DNA from: Lineus longissimus
Lineage: Eukaryota; Nemertea; Pilidiophora; Heteronemertea; Lineidae
Direction: 5' to 3'
Assembly (NCBI RefSeq): GCF_910592395.1
Contig: NC_088315.1
Coordinates: 12,156,501 to 12,220,500, forward strand
Length of the DNA stretch: 64,000 nt
The notes under the pieces are model-generated. The model was not told the DNA's origin, made no database searches, and saw nothing but the letters and a program-made list of their open reading frames with translations. How positions within the stretch are numbered: position 1 is the stretch's first letter; every line of letters begins with the position of its first letter. Positions 21,703-34,083 of the stretch are shown here, one piece after another. The position numbers and the translations under genes are program-made.

Positions 21703-23733
21703 CTGTAAAGTTTGCGATAAGCGGTCGTGGCGCGAAACCGGCAATATGGAAAATCAATAATAACACATGTTCAGGGCCGTTTACATTCCAGGTTAATACG
21801 CTATGAGGCACACTGTGACATGAACCTCTGGGCCTACAAGTTCAATGGAAACGAACGAGTAGTTCATAACAAGGCGCTCTTTATTCGAAAGAATGGGTAT
21901 TACAGCTCTTCGTCGTCGAGAAAAGATCATTGTCCTCGTCATTATGGTCATCAAAGTGTACAATGTCCTGGTCTACGTTCATCAGCCTGAAGCAGGCCAC
22001 ATGCTCGCCAGGCGGTGTGAATTGCCTCAGCGGTTATCCGGGCCCAGGATTCGCCAATCAAACTTAACACTTCACCCCTTGTTATGGGAGGGGAATTCCC
22101 TCGCTCATCGTTATGCTCAATCTTCCACGCTTTCCACCTTTTGCGGAGATTACTTTTGAAAGATCTTATAATCGTCTTGTCCAGTGGTTGCACTAAAGGT
22201 GTGCACCTCCCCGGTATCATCTCAATGAAACCGGGGGCATCTTCAATTTCCTGACGGATTTATGCATTTCGGTGAGTGGGGAACATGTCCCATATCAAGA
22301 GAAATGGGAAGGCGTCACCTACAAAAGGAAGAAGGCATACGTTGACCCAAGAAAGAATAGTCTACCAACTCGCCCAGCCCGTTTCAGATCCGCTAACTTG
22401 TACATTTTCAGGAGCGTTTTCCCTCAAATTTTGAATTTCGTCGCCATCTGCGACGAGACCCTTAAAAATGACACTTGCTGTCATTTTTCTGTCATCGAAC
22501 GTAATTCCAAGTGTTACGGTGCAACCTAATTTAGAATTGCCGCGAGAAGTTCGCACGTCAATTTGCTTCCTGCCCTTGACATCGTACGTGTACTGGGGTG
22601 CCATATCCCAAAGTGCAAAAGTTTCATCCATGTTCACGACTTGGTTGATTCCATTTTCCTCAACATTCTGAGCTACGTCATCCCTAAAATTCGCCACAAG
22701 TTGCCCAGCGTTTTCTGGTATTGTTTGCGAATCTTTGCATTGCTTCCTGAAGCTAAAGCCATTTCTTGCTAAAAATCCGCTCAGCCATCCTTTGCTTGCT
22801 CTGAACTCAACCAGTTGAGGCCTACTATCCCGGTACTCTTGCTGCCGCGCTGCTGGAAGCTCTGCCCACCATTGATTGAAAAACCGTTGTCCCTTCTCCA
22901 TCAAGTCTTCACCGGAAACGGGTACTCACTGCTCCCGCCTAGTCTCTGTCCACTCTCGTACGTGTCTGTCCACCTCGGGCCAATACGCTGAAAGAATAAA
23001 GAGTACTAATTTTCCAAAAAAAACTGATGCTTCCGAATTCTAAATTTTACATAACCACACTCCTCTGTGAGAGACTAGTTTTGGCATTTTCATCGAAGGT
23101 AACACTCACCAATCCCTCTCTCTCTTTGTCTCTGCATGTGGCTCTGCCTTGTCGTGGCTACCCGATGTCTATCTCGGAGAACTTCCTCGTTAAGCCATCG
23201 GCGCATAGTTGTTGCAGGGATGTTGTGAGCTCTTGCAAACTCTGCCGCAGTCACGCCGCGAGGAACCCTGATGTTTTCATTTTGGTAATCATCGATTAGA
23301 CGATTTTTTTCTTGAACTGAATATGACCTATGGCGGCGAGGATATTGTGCCGCGGCAAAAACTTCATCATCATCCTCAGGTTCAGGATCAGCATCACCAA
23401 CAGCGTCACCTCCGTTTTCCATAGAAAAGGCCAATTGTGCCAGGAGGCAAAAAACACGGATTACTTTCTTCAGATTCATGGTACAGTACATGTACTTCAC
23501 GAAGAGTCGCATGGCATACAGTAGGGCTTACATTTTTCCCTTTCAAATTACGTGACACTAACTTCATTACCTTATCGATTTTTATTTACAAAAGGTGAAT
23601 AGCCAGTACCCCTAGTTTTACGCAATTGGCCTGGTTATTCCAGTGCATTCAAATACCGGCCCATAACATGAACATTCATAGATCTTCTGTATTGCCGGTT
23701 TCGCGCCACGACCGCTTATCGCAAACTTTACAT
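21703..23733 (-). mobile_element. Full-length pogo/Tigger-type element D
   Basis: Perfect 43-bp terminal inverted repeats lie at 21704-21746 and 23690-23732 (starting TGTAAAGTTTGCGATAAGCG). The left end is preceded by TA (21701-21702); the right flanking TA has mutated. Inside is a two-exon transposase relic on the minus strand. The TIRs differ from those of element C although the proteins are clearly related. Confidence 0.9.
21951..23422 (-). pseudogene. Pogo/Tigger-type transposase of element D, three nonsense codons
   Basis: Exon 1 (23110-23422) is intact: Met, acidic leader, RRHRSYSVQEKNRLIDDY, HTH (VPRGVTAAEFARAHNIP), WLNEE and an Arg-rich end; donor GTGAGT at 23109. Exon 2 (21951-22987) follows a TTATTCTTTCAG acceptor. 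It keeps a single reading frame for 345 codons, interrupted only by three stop codons: one after RREQ near 22925, one after GWASW near 22360, and one after HRNA near 22258. All three catalytic Asp are present (VVNMDETF; IWDMFPTHRN; QPLDKTIIRSFK). Loss of function is therefore by point mutations alone, without indels in exon 2. Confidence 0.9.
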
Positions 23734-23810
23734 GGGACCACCATAAAAAGTGAAAGTTGTTATCCTATCTAAATTGTCACCTGCCAATGATTTTTCCGGC
23801 TCGCATAATC

Positions 23811-24582
23811 GGCTTACTGGACTTTGCGCAATATTTCGCCAAAAAACTAATCTACGCAACGGTACCTAGGTGACTTTTCCTATTCATAATACACAGCCTG
23901 TCCGTCCTAGATCGTGGTTACATGGGGAGTAATCGTTGTAAAATTAGGCCAAACGCAAATACAGTTTACGCGGGTACCACTATGTTTACGATGCGAACAA
24001 GCCGTGTAAGTCATTATCCAGCATTTTTTCATTGAACATTTGCGGGTACAGCGTCACAGGGAGCAGCATTGAACGGTAAACAGGTTCACATCATATTCAG
24101 ACAACGGCTTGTAACGGCCATACAGGAAACGATTCGTATCAAAAACCGACGATCACAACTATTCGCTTGCTGAGAGTATACATTACGCGCATACATTACA
24201 TTCAGACATTTGAGCTTCCAATAATTTTGTTAATTTACGTGAGTACATTTTCAACCCCGAAAAGTGTGATGAAGTTATGCTTTTATTTAGTAAAAATCGG
24301 TAGGTATGTCCAACAAGACATGTGTCTCAGCTGCCTGGGTGGGTGTGGGTCATCACTCAAAAGTCGTTCTCTGCAATGCATGCAAGCACTGCGTGTGTGT
24401 TTGATTTGTGTACACAATGTACGTTACCCTCTCTACTTCAAATGAATGAACCTCATAAGGGTTTGATTAATAAATTGTTTGTCGTACCTTCTTCGATCGA
24501 AGGCTAGAGTACCGGGGTAAAACATAATGGTCGCTCCCCCATTTCGCTCGTTTCATTTCGTTGCGCAAAGTCCAGTAAGCCC
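23811..24582. mobile_element. Non-autonomous hAT-like element (772 bp)
   Basis: Ends GGCTTACTGGACTTTGCGCA (23811) and, on the other strand from 24582, GGGCTTACTGGACTTTGCGC form 20-bp inverted repeats. They are flanked by the 8-bp direct repeat GCATAATC at 23803-23810 and 24583-24590. An 8-bp duplication fits hAT elements. No transposase domain is seen inside. Confidence 0.8.
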
Positions 24583-24590
24583 GCATAATC

Positions 24591-26700
24591 ACAGGTCACA
24601 GCAACAAAAACCGCCCGTTTGAAGGACGCTTTCGGTTAATAATTTGAAATAGGAGAAGGATTTTATAAACTATGTTTATGAAATTTTTTGCGATCTTATG
24701 AATGATTTTGTGTTGTACGCAATATTATATGCACAGTTTACACAAAACACCGGAACTAAATGGTCATAATCATAGCTAAATAAGCCACATTTATGAGTGC
24801 CTGGTTTACAAGGTTGTTTTCAGCCCTATGCTGGATGGCTGTGACTTTGAGAGGTGGGAGATGCTCAGAGAGGTTCCTGTTCCTTCCACAGGAAATAAGA
24901 AAAGTAAATAATAGATTACTTTTACACAGATTCGAATGCAGACAATCGATGCATGTATGATGATACGCCCGAAGCTTCGTGTTTCAGATTAAGCACTACT
25001 GTAGCCTACTAAATGTTATGTAGCAAGTGTGACCCACTTTCCTAAATATGTTATTATAGCCTAAGACTGAAGACCGGATGTGTATCAACTGTATTCATAC
25101 ACTTCACTAAGACGCTAATCTGGTGGTAGTGATTAAAGCTTTCATTGGCACCAAAAGGAATGCCCCAAATTATCGTGGCGTCGGCATAGATCCAACAACA
25201 TTTAAAATCCAGAAGTATCAAGGTAGAGGGAAGGAGTGGGCGTTTGTGGTTTCTGAGTGTGAGGGGGTATAGTGGTGTGTGATGACTGTGCTTTAAGAGA
25301 GACTAGGCATGATGGCAGTTTCTCTTAAAGCACAGTCAACAGACATGTGGTTTCAGTATTAGGTCTTTCATTGTAGCAGTGCAAAAATGTAAGTAATTTT
25401 GGTTAGGTCATTTATTATGACCAAGTAGCTTCTAGAGTGACTCAACCACTCTCTTGATTACAGCGGCCGCCTCAGAGCCACCACACGGGGCCTAATGGTA
25501 TTAGGCTAAGTAGCTTCGTGCGATTTGCACCATTCTGGGAAAACTCATTGAGGAAGTATGCTCATTAGCATAATCTATTCTTAGCTCCAGCTCGGGGTAA
25601 TCTTGCGCAGTGGTTCTTCGGCCCAGATTCATTGTGGTGGAAAACGTCTCGTACAAAAAACGCCTGGCTTGCGCCAGACTAATAAGTGAAGAAGGTCTGG
25701 CTGCGCGAGACGACTGTGATAAAAATGATCATTGCAGAGACTCTGTGACGTTGGCATATACTTTTTACAATTAAAAGTGCTCTCAAAAGACGATAAGGAA
25801 TGATTATTTATTAACATTTCCTGAACTATATACCTTCTAATTATTACTTCACATAAACAGGTTGGCGTTAGGTCGCGCGCTTTTCTTTCCTCGTGACAAT
25901 ATACAGCAAAATAGTTACAACCCCATAATCGCGCTATAAGTCCATAGTTATCACCCCACCGCGCTCAATAGTTTACAGCTACCCTGTGAATGCATCTTGC
26001 ATCTTGAACGCTAGTGGGCTCAACCCAACACAAGCGACACAAGCACGCTCCACTTCTATGGGAGCTATATCTAAAATGACCTTTGGCTGTGAAAGTAGGC
26101 GCGAAAAATCCGCCCAACTATAATGAACATTCGAAATAAAGTCTCTCATTCACAACTGGACCGTCATTTTGGCATGGCCACCGATCGCTATTTTTTTGGC
26201 ACGAAAAATTACCGTTTTTTTTAGGCGCGGGCTCCGACGTTTGTGGACCCTCAAAACCGACACTTTAGGCGCTCCGTCATTTTAGGTGCACAGCAAGCGT
26301 CTCTGTTACCTATCTCGTCAATAAACTTGTTGTTTGTGTAGTCAAGTGAGACCAGTCGCTTGGTGTCTATCATGCTTCAAGTGCAGTTGGTAGTTGCTTG
26401 GTGGTCGGGCGTTTGTCTTAATAAGTTTGCCGCTAGGGGTTTTATGCTTCGCATGTCAGCTGATTGTGGCTACTGCTCTTGCGCAATCGCGCCCAATTAG
26501 TGCCTCGCTAGCATTGTATTCTAGGAATTTATATTCAATTCATCACTGTAGCAACGATATCCAAGGTTGCATTTTCATTGGTTGTTATATTTTACCGATA
26601 AAATAAACCCGTCAATTCCAAGATACGTAATGCAACTCGATTCTATGATTTCCGACTGGCATTTCTACTGAATACAAATCATTAGAACTACTACGACCAA
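24591..26700. other. Non-coding stretch with one hairpin
   Basis: No supported gene. Besides the hairpin at 25284-25337, only scattered short ORFs without family resemblance. Confidence 0.35.
25284..25337. other. 54-nt stem-loop, 20 of 21 pairs
   Basis: GACTGTGCTTTAAGAGAGACT (25284-25304) pairs with 25317-25337 with a single mismatch around a 12-base loop. Size and shape resemble a short miRNA precursor, but a MITE core is as likely. Confidence 0.45.
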
Positions 26701-26722
26701 AGTTGGCAGGACGCTGGCTTAA

Positions 26723-27052
26723 GTGCGCATCTGTACTTCATCAAATGAGGGGAGATGTCTCAGGGGCATGTGTGCAGGGACGGAGGAACTAACATTAACC
26801 CCTGATGATTTCCATCCTCAGGATGAGTCAATCATTTGGAAGTCTCATCCTGATATTAAGGTTTCTGATACTCCTACCTTGTATACAAAATATTTGAAAT
26901 ATCGAGAGGCGGAGCGTATTGAAAACCACTGGTGTAAGGGTGTGAACGTCTCGGTTGTAGGGCTTAAAGTTGGGCTTAAAGTTATGTTTAGCACTAACAT
27001 GACAAACGCTTTCAATGGTTGGCGGTCTTGGAATATTGTTTGTAAGAAATAA
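26723..27052 (+). CDS. Possible PIF1/Helitron-type helicase C-terminal scrap
   Basis: A 109-codon ORF whose end reads VGLKVGLKVMFSTNMTNAF followed by NGW. This recalls the LKVGAxVMLxxN...NG motif near the C-terminus of PIF1-family helicases in Helitrons and large viruses-like elements. The upstream helicase motifs are not present, so this is a fragment at best and may be chance. Confidence 0.25.
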   Translation: MRICTSSNEGRCLRGMCAGTEELTLTPDDFHPQDESIIWKSHPDIKVSDTPTLYTKYLKYREAERIENHWCKGVNVSVVGLKVGLKVMFSTNMTNAFNGWRSWNIVCKK

Positions 27053-27608
27053 AGCAAAGAGCAAGCCAACCTAACGTAACTAGAAACTCTTCAAAATCTG
27101 GTGCAGACCATATTGTATCACGTGTTTTCTAGTGACGTTCTGGACACCACGGCACTATTGACCTGCAACACTTTGCCATTGTAGTCTTCCAGTAGGTCAA
27201 AGTCGAGATGGCTCCCAACTGATACAACATCACGTCGTCTGTAAAGTGATATTAAACAATGCTCCACCATTCTACAACCGTTTGCAAATAAGTGATAAAA
27301 TGATACAATAAGAAATATGTCTGTAGTGGATGCAATCTCAGCGTTAATTTTTTCCTCATTTTTAATGACCATTTTCTACGGAACCTCGCACACGATGCAT
27401 GCCCCCTCCTCAAGGGCTTCCTAACTTTGGTGGACACTCCTAAAAATTACTTAGAATAGACATTGAAAAAAAATCCCGATTTAGACATGTTGACAAGTAA
27501 ACATGAGCGAGAACGTGTATCAGCTTGACCGAAAACTTCAATTTGGCACTTCCATTTAAGCAGACGACACTGTATCATATCCTCAATAATCACCTTTGAA
27601 TCAAGGAT
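27053..27608. other. Region 3' of the CNG channel gene
   Basis: Contains the presumed 3' UTR of the minus-strand channel gene. No clear polyadenylation signal was found by eye and no other gene. Confidence 0.35.
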
Positions 27609-29092
27609 TCATAAAGTATTCGTCAGTCGCATTCTGATACTTTTCTTCACCGTCACAGATGGTGGCGCTTGCATCGAAACAGGAAGCGTTTGTCTTAGAA
27701 ACGTGACATCACTTCCAATATACTTTTTTGCTTGCATTTCGCAGACTATCTTGTGTAACTTGAGTTGTAATTCCTCCATTTCTTTGATAATCCGTTTGAC
27801 TTCATCTGGGAGGTTTCCAGCCTCCAAAGCCAGTGGTTTATTTTCGTCCAGCCACGACGTCTGCGTCCCACGTTCAGGCAACCGGGACGTAATTTCCGCT
27901 TCCTCTAGCGTCTTTTCGTCAACCAGTTTTTGATCGATCAGCAGCTGCTTACCTCGCATTATCAGGCGTTCCTTTGCATCTGGATAATCTGACAATGTGG
28001 ACCAAAGGGCCTCTTTGGCCAAGCAAAATAGATCTGAATAGCCTTCACTCCGCACGTTTGCAGTTCGTCTATTACCCGTTTTATTTCCTGGTATATCTAG
28101 AATACTAATCTCTCCAAAAACGGAGCCTTCAGTCAACGTTGCAAGTTTATGTTCCCCGTCATCACTGACCACACTAAGGCACCCACGTTTTACTATGTAC
28201 ATCTCCCGACCCACATCCCCCTTACGACAGACGTAATCACCAGGACTAAACACCTGCAGTTTTAACCGAAGAACAAGTTCTTGCAGCAGACCGGGTTCGC
28301 ATCCCCGGAGAATTCTGACCCTCCGTAAGGTGTCCAAGTGAACGTTCATTAGAATCTCAGCTTTTAATTTATCAGGTAACAAAGCCAAAATCACTTCTTC
28401 GTCCATCGATTGCCGATTCAACCAGAGGTACTCAAACCACTGGAAAACCCGTTTTTGAATATATTTGCTAACCTTCCTGAATTCCATGTAGCGCTTAATT
28501 GCATCCACCTTCCCCTGGAACTCAGTCCTGGCGATGTTAAGATTCCCAATCATGTTGCCAACGCTGCCCACGATGGTTGCAAAGATGAGAACACCGGCCA
28601 GAAAACTCGTTATCACAAATAAATACTCCAAATCCGTTTGTGGAGTGGCAATCTCGCCAATTGTGGTCAAGGTCAAGGTTGACCAGTAGAGACAGTAGAC
28701 ATATTGCAGTCCTACAGATTCATAACGAGGGTCAGAAGTATTCGGAAATACCCACGTGTCTGCCCCAGTCCCGATGTACGTGCTCAGTGCAAAGTAGAGA
28801 CACGCAAACCAATGCATAATAACGAAGATGTAAAAGATGAGATGGGTGATACGAAAAGCATTTGGAAAGTTTGTACGGGTCTCTGTCCTGTCTAAAGCCT
28901 CCCTCAGCCTTGGGAACTTCAACAGTCTGTTCAGTCGTACAATAGGGTTGTAATGAGAGGTCCCTTGTATGATTGCGGCCACCACATCGGCGGGGATGAT
29001 GCACAAGATATCCAACTTGAATAAGTACGTCTTTGCATAAAATGCCATGAGTTTCTTCCTGTCTCGCACCAGCTGGCCCTGTTCGAGGTAAC
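27609..29092 (-). CDS. Cyclic-nucleotide-gated channel alpha-type subunit, terminal exon
   Basis: The exon starts after a TTTCAG acceptor (29093-29094) and encodes 494 residues to the stop. In order it shows GYLEQGQLVRDRKKL after S2, S3, the charged S4 (VRLNRLLKFPRLREALDRTE), S5, a pore helix and filter (YWSTLTLTTIGE, about residues 135-147), S6, the C-linker (FQGKVDAIKRYMEFRKVSKY) and the cyclic-nucleotide-binding domain with FGEISIL and NRRTANVRS. A C-terminal helix (VKRIIKEMEELQLKLHKIV) resembles the CNGA trimerising coiled coil. The Glu in TIGE marks an alpha-type, cation-conducting pore in the plasma membrane, opened by cGMP or cAMP in sensory cells. The frame is intact. Confidence 0.95.
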
Positions 29093-32000
29093 CTGAAACA
29101 CAGTAAGATTATTCGTTAGGAGATGAGGACAAACACGCTACGTTTGAAACCTGTATAGCAGCTAAAAAAAAGTCCACACATTGGTCAACATTTGACTTAT
29201 TACATCGCAAGTTATCGCATTTATTGTCGAATTTGAAATAATTTCATATAACACAATGTATCAGTGATCAATCAATATTGAAGTCACCTCCATAAGTTAA
29301 TGTCATTCCGGGTTGTCGGGCTCAAACTTCTGTGGTAATTTCATCAACATTTGGATTTCGTCTGATCTTATAATGGGAACTATGAGGATTTTCGCATTCA
29401 AGTAACCGCAGTTACTAGTCTTTCTGTATTGTTGTACAATTAAGAAGTGCACTGATTTTTACATTTGCAACGCTGTACCGTTAAGTTCCGGAAGAATGTT
29501 GATGAAATGGTCCATTCGTTTCTCTTGAAACGCACCAGGTGTCGTGTACACATGATATTATTTCTTTTGCCTTTGCCTTGGTCCTCCCCTCTATCTAGCA
29601 TCTCAAGTAGATCACTTGCTGTGCATTGCGTGGTGATCAGGGGTCTGAGGTCAGTGAGCGTTGGCCGGGGTGGACCCCGGGGATGGGTTGCTAGGCATCT
29701 TTCCTACCGGTAATGAATTCCCGTCCCCAATACTTAACAGTACAGTGGAGATCACACACGAAGCAGGTGACACTGTGGATATCATCAGTAAATATTTGGG
29801 TCCAGAATTTCTCCAGCTTTGGTTTGCCATATTCATACTACTTCGTCCACACAGGTCATGTTTACATCGCAGGGTGCACTTCCGAATGCAATGAACACTC
29901 ATAAACCTGACCAATAGCCGATGCAGGTGCACTTGCAGTCATACCAGACGACAATTTACCCGGGATTACACGTCACTCGAGTCAATTTATTGGCGTCACT
30001 TTAGAACTTATTATTGTCAGGATTGCTAGAACTGTGGAAGGAATATCCACCCCCTTGCCTAATAGAAATCTACGTGGAAATTAAGCAAGATCGATTTTGA
30101 GTATTTTGTATCGACATCACCCACGTGGTTGAGGCGTTTCCAATCTGAAAATAACCCTCGGCATTGCAATAATCATAATATCAGGATTCCCCCACTGTTG
30201 GCTTTCGACATCGGCGTGACTGGATCTCTTTAAGCAAACTTCTGTACGAAGGCTGTTTGTATGTATGTTTTCGCTTTGCCTTTAGTTATTTTGCAACTGT
30301 TTTATCTGAGTTACCTAAGTCTAAAAAATGCTACCCACTCTGCTATTTCGCTAGTCAACACAGGGTTGAGTTCATGTCGCATTTACATAGGTGATTTATC
30401 AGAAGATAAGACTGAGTTCTTTTCTCGGGTTTAGATTACTGCCCTAGTAACAACAATTGCGGCTCTCTCTGAGATCTAAGATTTGAGTTTAGAGTGTGAG
30501 TTTTGATCCTTTCAGATTTGAGTCTACACTGCAAACGTGACTGGACCATCTATACTCTGCAAGTTTTGCATGGTATACACCGAATTTGTCACGTGAAGTA
30601 ATTCATAATGACTTTCTAGGTTTGATGGGAGTCCACCGCCGGAGGGTCTCATGTGGACTGTGCCAGAATTAAGTTAATAGTGTCCACTTTCTGTATCAAT
30701 ATTTGTAAAATTTGTCACAGCACTGCACTTCCACACCATGCACCATTTAATGTACTGACTGTACTTAGTCTCGGAACCCAGCTAACGAAACCAAGCCAAA
30801 TTAGAGAAGGAAAATAAGAACGCTTCAATTTCCAAGGCTTACTTAAAGAAATCCAAGCACAAGCCAACATAACATGCACTGCAAATCATATGCCAGACAA
30901 CTACAAGTCGAAAGATAAAAAATAATCATGATTTTACTTTAAATAATTGGTCCAAAAATGATGTCATATCACTCTGTGGCTAATGCTAAGAATTCCCGAA
31001 GAAAGCTATTGTGAAAATTTTATTTCCGCTTTGTTATATTGAAAATTTCAAAATTTGGACGAAATTTTAATGCTATCAGGCTGGGCTCTCACAGACTAAT
31101 CACATTGACTCCAGCTGATTATGAGACAAGACCACCAATGAATATTCATAGGTTGGAGGATTGATAGGTCTGGATCCTCCAATCAATTAGACGCGAGTAT
31201 GTTTTTAACTGTCAAGTGCATATTTGGAGAGGTATTGAAAATATATTTGGTGTGGCAAGCCTACTGATATAAAGAAATTATTTGATGAAAAAATTAATTT
31301 TGACTTTTGGTAATTTGGCAATAGGGGGGGTGTTTTGAGATTTAACTGCCAGTTGGCTGAAAAACGTCTATCCTTTTTGTCGATTATCAAGAAATTTCCG
31401 TGGTCAACTACCAGTTTACATTTCACCATTTACTTGCCCGACTGTCCGGAATATCATATCAAAATTTCAGATTCACAACCCCACGCAGTATTTGATGCAA
31501 CGCGGTCAAACATTGACAATTTTGCTGCTAAAACTTAATGGTGGTCTTGTCTCTTATCCGGGGGGCCATAGGGGGAGTCCATCATTTGAAAAATTAGAGA
31601 AAGAGGTGCCAGTTGATATTTACGATAACTCATGATATTTTCAAAATGAAAAGGACTTTTTATGTAATTTATTTGCAGGATCACTTAAAATTGATCATAA
31701 AATACTGTGACAGCAGTTTGCAATCAATTATTTGAAGAAGGAGTCAGTTCGGTTTTTTATGACATTTTCAAATTGTAATAATATATACATGTATATTCAT
31801 AATACTTTGTACACATTACATCACATCACCATTTTAAAGTTATTTTAATAACTTTAGCTTAAAAGTTAAGCCTAATGTCAGGCAGTCAAGCAAAGAATAG
31901 ACCAGAATGTTGCATAGAAAAGGAAAAACCCTTTCCTTATGGGGTGTTCCAATACTTTTGCACGCTACTGTATATACATGTATATGCTACTTTCATCCGG

Positions 32001-33865
32001 GCAAAAAATTGATATTTGTTTCGTTCATGAGATAATAAGCTCTTTTGTTTTACGAGATTATCAAATGACAAAAAAAAATCGTTTCCGGACAACACCATCG
32101 TAACCGCTCGGCGGAGAGCACAGCCACTTTCAGGGATGAAGGTGATATGTTGTAGTTGTGCATTTGGGTCTGATTATTTCTGTTACGTAACTAATTTGCA
32201 TAATAATGAGCTTTAATGGTTTTCGACTTGTTAGATCCCAACTCGGTTATCATTAATGATATTGTCATTCAATTTTTAGGGAAGATGGATCAAACGATTT
32301 GAAACAACTTTAAGTCCAGGCAAAAGTTTGATATTTTGCTTTGTTCAAGAGATAATGAGCACTTTTGTTTTAGGTAGTTATTAAATGACAAACATTTGTT
32401 TCTGGACAACTCCTCCGTAGCCGCTTGGCGGAGAGCACGGCATTTTTCAGGGATGATATGTGATGTTGAAGCCGCGCATGTGGGGTCTGACTTTGTTCAG
32501 TTACGAATACTAGATAATTTGCATGAGAAAACACTCCGGGGAAGCCTCCGAGTTTGCTCCGCGGACGCCGGACACCTGCACCTCCAGTCTGTATTTTCCT
32601 TTGTTTCTGGGCAATACCAGCCTTTGGAATAAGCTCCTTTTATTTAAATTTCGTCCTCGAGCCCGTCAGCCTGGATGCAGCATCCGCATTCTTTCTGCTC
32701 AAGGGTTATGTTAATAAGTTCCCTTGGAATTGACTTGATGGACAGAAAGAGCGTTTCTTGACAAAGATGAGTCTGACCATGGTTCAGTGGAACCAATCAC
32801 CTAGATTCGTTCAGAGCAAAGAGTTTTGGCGAATCAAAATTAGTGAAAAAATAAACCTAGTTAGGTTTAAACATCATTACACCATTACACATTGGTAAGA
32901 TTGATGTAATTCATCCAGTATGATCCATGTCATCTCTTATCTTGTTGGTGAACATTTGACACTTTTCGATCAGTTGAGTAAGGGCTTCAGAAATCTCTAT
33001 TTCACCGATCCTTGCAAACAATGCAGAATCGCGTAGTTCCGTATGTATTCAGGCAGTTTATAATTTTTTTCAGTTTATTTTGGGGTTTTCTGCCCCAAAT
33101 TCTCTTTACCCTCAACGTGTGACCCCAACCACACCTTTCTCTAATCTAGTCATTGTTATGAACAATCCAGTAACAGGTCACTTCTCCTTCAGATGACTTC
33201 AAAAGGTTACAGACTGGTGCTTGCAAGACTGCCATTTTTGGATTCAGCAGAAAATTCTGCTTCAAGATCCCGCAACCCAAAACATAAATATGCGTGCAGT
33301 CCACCGCCCTAGTCACGCACTGATACCAGGCCAAAAAATGCGAAAGCCACTATCAGGCATCTTCTTCGGACCGAGTACCACCGACCAACACTCAACGCAC
33401 TCGTACAACGTATACACATTCAAAATTCTCTCGGATGAGACGAACAACCGTGGTCCCTTGTACCTGAGTGTCTATGCAAGGGCAACTAAAATACCCCACA
33501 CACATTGGTGGACAGTAGCCTATAGTGGACTCCATAGCTCCGGCAAAATTTCAAAAGGGTCACGACGCCGGTAATGATACATGTATGACTGAGATATGAT
33601 ATGGCACCATTCGCATAAATCCAGGCGTGCGCTAACCGCATGAGAAACTAGTTTGTATCATTCGGATTCAGGGGACCACATCCATCAGTCTTGTCCCCCT
33701 GCAAGTAGACTCTCTATCGATTAGATTGCCTCTTTTATTTATATACTTATCTTACACTACGACAGATTACATTCCGGCAAGGTCTTGTCGGAGCTGTTTA
33801 CAAACCGAAGAAAATATACTATGGTTACCTCTGAATCAGGGAATATCCAGGTCAGGGCTACATAC
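29093..33865 (-). other. 4.77-kb intron of the CNG channel gene
   Basis: GT at 33864-33865 and AG at 29093-29094 on the gene strand, phase 1, splitting a Gly codon. It contains AT-rich sequence and a local direct duplication at 32000-32540. No other gene was seen inside; the ORFs at 29.4-29.9 kb and 33.2-33.6 kb show no family resemblance. Confidence 0.9.
32000..32540. repeat. Diverged tandem duplication, about 315-bp period
   Basis: 32005-32215 and 32320-32525 share in order GAGATAAT.AGC.CTTTTGTTTTA, TTTC.GGACAAC, CGGCGGAGAGCAC-type and TTTCAGGGATGA blocks with many substitutions. Lies in the channel gene intron. Confidence 0.6.
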
Positions 33866-34083
33866 CGGTGCGAAAGCGGACAATCATGTCTGCGATGTAG
33901 ATGCCGTCAAACATGTAGTCGAATGTAAACCACATAGGAGTGTAGTCCCTCTGTACGGATTGGAACACGGCCCGAGTGATGATGGTCAGCATGTTATACA
34001 CTACCGCGATTGAGATGACGATCAACCAGCGGTAGTAGATGTTACCATACGGGTTGACGATCCACCCAAAAATACATGGACAA
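33866..34083 (-). CDS. CNG channel exon encoding S1-S2
   Basis: A 218-nt exon between a CTTTCAG acceptor (34084-34085) and a GTATG donor (33865). It reads CPCIFGWIVNPYGNIYYRWL, then S1, then DYTPMWFTFDYMFDGIYIAD (S2) and MIVRFRT, ending in a split Gly codon that joins in phase to the terminal exon. This matches the NPxGNxYYRW...DYxxDxxYIADxxxRxRTG pattern of CNGA subunits. It begins in phase 2, so at least one upstream coding exon must exist above 34083; I could not identify it. Confidence 0.93.
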
